DNA from: Bryobacteraceae bacterium
Lineage (GTDB): Bacteria > Acidobacteriota > Terriglobia > Bryobacterales > Bryobacteraceae
DNA length: 64,000 bases
Direction of reading: 5' to 3'
NCBI GenBank assembly: GCA_041394945.1
Contig: JAWKHH010000005.1
Location: forward strand, 558,001 to 622,000
Part shown: positions 61,640 through 64,000 of the stretch, piece by piece
Layout: every line of letters begins with the position of its first letter
Numbering within the stretch: the stretch's first letter is position 1
Translations under genes and position numbers: made by a program
The notes under the pieces: generated by a model
Seen by the model: the letters and a program-made list of their open reading frames with translations, nothing else
Databases searched by the model: none
What the model was told of the DNA's origin: nothing

Positions 61640-61889
61640 GGTTTATTCGCCTTTTATTCTCCCATGTTCAGATACGACAAAAGCGGGCGAATCTGTCTTT
61701 TTGGAAACCGTGGTACTGGAGCCCAGCCGCCCGTATCGACGTGTGTTCTGGACCCAAAGGTCATTTGATTGGAAGCTTTTAAGTTGATATCGTGAAAGGT
61801 GCTAGCCCGGCTGGTAGACTCACCCGATACCGGAGGGAGAGCACTGCTACTGCTTGCAAAACTCCAGCACATTGGGGGAACCCTTCAAT

Positions 61890-64000
<2,111 letters not shown>

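Overview
The window is high-GC bacterial chromosome (roughly two-thirds G+C by eye), packed with genes on both strands. It looks like Acidobacteriota, most likely the Bryobacterales/'Solibacter' group. Supporting features are a secreted protein with the C-terminal domain described from Solibacter (TIGR03437-like), an 'acidobacterial duplicated' MacB/FtsX-type permease, a DUF1549/DUF1553 (PSD1-type) c-type cytochrome protein, sulfatase/ThuA/heparinase-type polysaccharide genes, and many secreted serine hydrolases. This assignment comes from protein families, not from any search.

Layout. 1-714: a partial TIR-domain gene running off the left edge, and a tiny ORF. 700-7164: a glycan-degradation cluster, with ThuA-like, sulfatase and alpha/beta-hydrolase genes chained by 4-bp overlaps on the minus strand, and a divergent heparinase II/III-like gene broken by two 1-nt frameshifts. 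7184-11137: pyrR-pyrB-pyrC plus a serine hydrolase. 11425-13445: an OmpR/EnvZ-type two-component pair. 13384-16067: GH88 hydrolase, a secreted protein and a CDGSH iron-sulfur protein. 16086-20905: a membrane glycosyltransferase, LarC and an NTT-like nucleotide transporter. 21133-27322: an operon of receiver protein, outer-membrane barrel, cupredoxin and sensor kinase, then a second OmpR regulator and a secreted unknown. 27324-32165: a serine hydrolase and an ABC exporter whose permease carries an inserted beta-lactamase-fold domain. 32215-35304: a cytosolic trypsin-like protease paired with a metallophosphoesterase, and a methyltransferase. 35339-39946: a giant secreted protein with a metzincin-like domain lacking its catalytic Glu and four choice-of-anchor-D repeats. 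39948-47232: a dehydrogenase/HEAT/cytochrome lipoprotein, a Cys-rich Crp-type regulator, a tetraheme cytochrome and the MacB-like permease. 47527-48757: a doubly frameshifted VapBC/FitAB-type toxin-antitoxin pair with its operator, and a headless SIMPL gene. 48874-58465: di-heme peroxidase, Solibacter-type secreted protein, PSD1 protein, amidohydrolase, methyltransferase, HSL-type esterase and a CBM9-like protein. 58483-61639: tRNA-Leu(CAA) and error-prone polymerase dnaE2. 61890-64000: membrane pyrophosphatase hppA, cut by the right edge.

Together the genes suggest an aerobic soil heterotroph that degrades sulfated or uronic-acid polysaccharides and invests in periplasmic c-type cytochromes, exported proteins and membrane sensors. 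Strongest leads for something new are the beta-lactamase domain inside an ABC permease, the cytosolic protease-phosphoesterase pair, the receiver/barrel/cupredoxin/kinase operon, and the inactivated metzincin.
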